Shown one piece after another: positions 6,452 through 8,341 of a stretch of 8,341 nt of DNA. The stretch comes from JAGNNV01 sp039932395 (GTDB lineage: Bacteria; Acidobacteriota; Vicinamibacteria; Fen-336; JAGNNV01): the NCBI GenBank assembly GCA_039932395.1, contig JBDTQB010000193.1:1-8341 (forward strand), in the 5' to 3' direction. The notes beneath the pieces are model-generated. The model did no database searches, was not told where the DNA came from, and worked only from the letters and a program-made list of their open reading frames with translations. Each line of letters opens with the position of its first letter. The first letter of the stretch is position 1. A program made the translations under genes and the position numbers.

Positions 6452-7621
6452 ATGACCTACAGTGGCAAACTCCTTTCCGGCGCGGCGATCAACTATTCCC
6501 TGGTTGTGCTGATGTGGCTCGTTCTCTACCTGCCGGCGCGCGTCGTCGTCGTAGGTGTTCCTCTCTATGTGTCGGTGGCGCTCCTCGCCGCGATCGGCGT
6601 GATTGCCTTCTACCGCGCGACGAACGCCATCAAGGCTCTGGCCGCTCCTCTGGAGAACGTGACGCTGTCCCTCGAAGCGATCTCACGCGGCGAAGTGACG
6701 TCTGATATGGATATGTCGAGCACCAACGACGCGATCGGACGCCTTCAGAACTCCTGCCGCGACACGAGCGCCTATATGCGCGACATGGCCGACAACGCGC
6801 GTCGCTTCGCCGCCGGTGATTTGACCCACGAACTCGCACCGCGCTCCGATCAGGATGTCCTTGGAATGGCCTGGCGCGAAATGTCCCGTCGTTTCTCCCA
6901 GGCGATTCTCGACGCGCGTGGCGCCTCCGCATCCGTCTCTTTGGCGGCACAACAACTGACCTCGTCATCCAACGTCCTCTCGAACGGAACGTCCCAGCAG
7001 GCCGCATCGGTGGAGGAAACGACGGCGTCTCTCGAACAGATGAGCAGCTCGATCACGCAGAACGCCGACCACAGCCGCAATCTCGAACAGATGGCGATGA
7101 AGGGGGCGCAGGATGCGGAAGAGGCGGCTGGCTCCGTTTTCAAGACGGTGCAGGCGATGAAGACGATTTCGGAGCGCATCGGGATCATTCAGGACATTGC
7201 GTATCAGACGAACCTTCTCGCCCTGAATGCCGCGATCGAAGCGGCGCGCGCGGGTGAGCAAGGCCGTGGGTTCGCGGTGGTGGCCGCCGAGATCCGTCGT
7301 CTGGCCGAGCGCTCCCAGACGGCCGCCAAACAAATTTCCGAGTTGACGACGGGCAGTCTCAATATCGCCGCCACCTCGGGCCAGAAGCTCGGACAGCTGG
7401 CCCCCTCCATTCGACGGACCGCGGAAGTCGTCCAGGAACTCGCCGCCGCCTCGGCAGAGCAGGCCGCCGGTGTCGGTCAGATGAACCGCGCCATGGCCCA
7501 AGTCGACCAGGTGACGCAGCAGAACGCCTCCGCGTCGGAGCAACTCTCCGCCACCGCCGAGGAACTTCGGCAGCAGGCCGAGAGTCTTGAGCGCCTCCTG
7601 ACCTTCTTCAAAATCGGCTAA
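6452..7621 (+). CDS. methyl-accepting chemotaxis protein without periplasmic sensor domain
   Basis: This 389-residue chemoreceptor starts at ATG 6452; an upstream GTG at 6416 would add a hydrophilic tail before the first membrane helix and is less likely. Two hydrophobic segments (about 13-28 and 32-54) are separated by only a few residues, so there is virtually no extracytoplasmic domain. Two HAMP-like segments follow (about 55-110, with APLENVTLSLEAISRGEV, and about 108-155, with ADNARRFAAGDLTHEL). The cytoplasmic signalling coiled coil begins near 160, with candidate methylation Glx residues in ASVEETTASLEQM. The hairpin tip that binds CheA/CheW is canonical (GIIQDIAYQTNLLALNAAIE then AARAGEQGRGFAVVAAEIRR, near 244-283). 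There is no C-terminal NWETF-type tether for CheR/CheB. It may sense membrane or cytoplasmic state, or act with the receptor encoded next. Confidence 0.9.
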   Translation: MTYSGKLLSGAAINYSLVVLMWLVLYLPARVVVVGVPLYVSVALLAAIGVIAFYRATNAIKALAAPLENVTLSLEAISRGEVTSDMDMSSTNDAIGRLQNSCRDTSAYMRDMADNARRFAAGDLTHELAPRSDQDVLGMAWREMSRRFSQAILDARGASASVSLAAQQLTSSSNVLSNGTSQQAASVEETTASLEQMSSSITQNADHSRNLEQMAMKGAQDAEEAAGSVFKTVQAMKTISERIGIIQDIAYQTNLLALNAAIEAARAGEQGRGFAVVAAEIRRLAERSQTAAKQISELTTGSLNIAATSGQKLGQLAPSIRRTAEVVQELAAASAEQAAGVGQMNRAMAQVDQVTQQNASASEQLSATAEELRQQAESLERLLTFFKIG

Positions 7622-7629
7622 GGGCCGAT
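7613..7629 (+). promoter_or_regulatory. hairpin over stop, Shine-Dalgarno and start between the two receptor genes
   Basis: ATCGGC (7613-7618) and GCCGAT (7624-7629) are perfect inverted repeats with a five-base loop TAAGG. The loop holds the stop codon of the first receptor (7619-7621). The Shine-Dalgarno AAGGG begins in the loop and ends in the stem, and the right arm covers the first two bases of the next ATG (7628). Ribosomes finishing the first gene would open this stem, so it could couple translation. The stem is six base pairs and could be fortuitous. Confidence 0.35.
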
Positions 7630-8341
7630 GAGGAAAGACCTGTCGCTTAGAACGAAGCTCATTGTCGCTGCGACGATCTTCCTTGCCCTGCCTATCGCGG
7701 TCTGGCTCGTTCTTTTCGCCTCTAACCGATCGGTCGAGGCTCGGCTCGCCGCGAGCCAGAGAGACCTCGCCCGAGTCTCATCCTTGCGTGCCCTGATCTC
7801 CCTGACGGAGAAGATCTCGGCACCCGTCCTGAACGCGGCGAACGATGGGAGCGACCTGAACCAGCGCGACGCGGAGTTGAAGACGGCGAGCGCCAATGCG
7901 GTGGCCGCGCTGGTTCCGCTCGAAGACCTGTTCACGGCCGAAGAGGCGCAGGCGTCCGGCTACGCGGACGTACGCGCGCGTCTTGAAAGCACCATCAAGG
8001 ATGCCGCGCGGATTATGGAGATCCTCACGACTCCGGAGGCGCGCAAGAAACACGAAGTCGATGCGGAGTTCGAAGAGCTGAGAACGTCCCTCCCGGGGAA
8101 GTCGTCGGGGGTGGTGACTGATGTGCGCAAACTCGTCGAGACCGAGACGAAGGCCGCCGGCGAGGGCTTGATCGATGCCCGGGCGACTTCGATCAGGTCC
8201 CAGCGCATCGCGCTCGCGATCCTGCTGCTCTTCGTGGTCGCGGTTCCGCTGATCGCGCGCTCGGTGGGTCGCTCCATCTCCGAACCCGTCGCCCAGGTCA
8301 CCCGCGTTCATCAGGCGATCGTGAGTGGCGACTTCGATCAG
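7628..8341 (+). CDS. chemoreceptor-like sensor, N-terminal part (runs off the window)
   Basis: ATG 7628 lies six bases after the preceding stop, with AAGGG overlapping that stop as Shine-Dalgarno. The 238 residues seen are open to the window end. The layout is a positively charged N-terminus (MRKDLSLRTK), TM1 (about 11-31), a mostly helical extracytoplasmic domain of about 155 residues rich in Ala, Glu, Leu and Arg, TM2 (about 194-210) and the start of a HAMP domain (GRSISEPVAQVTRVHQAIVS, then GDFDQ) with its conserved Pro. The sensor region resembles four-helix-bundle (4HB-type) MCP domains. A methyl-accepting signalling domain is expected beyond the window because of the neighbour; a histidine kinase or cyclase output cannot be excluded. 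Confidence 0.8.
   Translation, partial: MRKDLSLRTKLIVAATIFLALPIAVWLVLFASNRSVEARLAASQRDLARVSSLRALISLTEKISAPVLNAANDGSDLNQRDAELKTASANAVAALVPLEDLFTAEEAQASGYADVRARLESTIKDAARIMEILTTPEARKKHEVDAEFEELRTSLPGKSSGVVTDVRKLVETETKAAGEGLIDARATSIRSQRIALAILLLFVVAVPLIARSVGRSISEPVAQVTRVHQAIVSGDFDQ

Noticed and set aside
6965..7543. Minus-strand open frame of 192 codons
   Set aside because: It is the antisense of the highly conserved chemoreceptor signalling domain; its Arg/Gly/Leu-rich translation is an artefact.
7778..8311. Minus-strand open frame of 177 codons
   Set aside because: The plus strand encodes a coherent TM-sensor-TM-HAMP protein in one open frame with good translation signals; the antisense frame is a shadow.

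Overview
The window comes from a GC-rich bacterial chromosome. The methyl-accepting chemotaxis proteins point to a motile or surface-sensing Gram-negative-type organism. The Rhs proteins with an inserted 'GTN.VTV.ATD.SGN' motif and the Cys-rich Sel1-type protein recall Acidobacteriota or Myxococcota-like genomes. That placement is an inference from protein style, and I cannot name a genus.

The left part (about 1-5400) is an accessory, decaying island. It starts with about 380 bases without a convincing gene, holding three degenerate 'ccctgagc' direct repeats. Next is an Rhs (YD-repeat) gene remnant broken by frameshifts, whose last part stays open: the Rhs core, the DPLGL junction and a C-terminal toxin tip (970-1983). 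The tip looks like a clan CD-type cysteine peptidase with a His-Gly motif, but Arg stands where the catalytic Cys of Ala-Cys would be. Directly downstream is a Cys-rich, Sel1-like protein with a signal peptide, a candidate immunity partner. After it comes a short broken secreted ORF. A degenerate IS3/IS481-type transposase lies on the minus strand (one in-frame stop, one A-run frameshift). It is followed by a VapBC-type toxin-antitoxin pair on the minus strand, in which the antitoxin is intact and the PIN toxin is frameshifted. A second Rhs fragment (5208-5402) closes the island.

The right part (5451-8341) looks like ordinary, intact chromosome: a DMT/EamA-family transporter on the minus strand, divergent from two tightly spaced chemoreceptor genes on the plus strand. 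The first is a membrane-anchored MCP with almost no extracytoplasmic domain and apparently two HAMP-like segments. The second, running off the window, has an extracytoplasmic helical sensor domain followed by TM2 and HAMP. The 6-base gap between them suggests an operon, and a small hairpin covers the stop, Shine-Dalgarno and start codons.

The most interesting element is the Rhs toxin tip plus Sel1-like neighbour. The tip has apparently lost its nucleophile, and an alternative C-terminal frame ends in an ATGA overlap with the neighbour, suggesting the pair was once translationally coupled.
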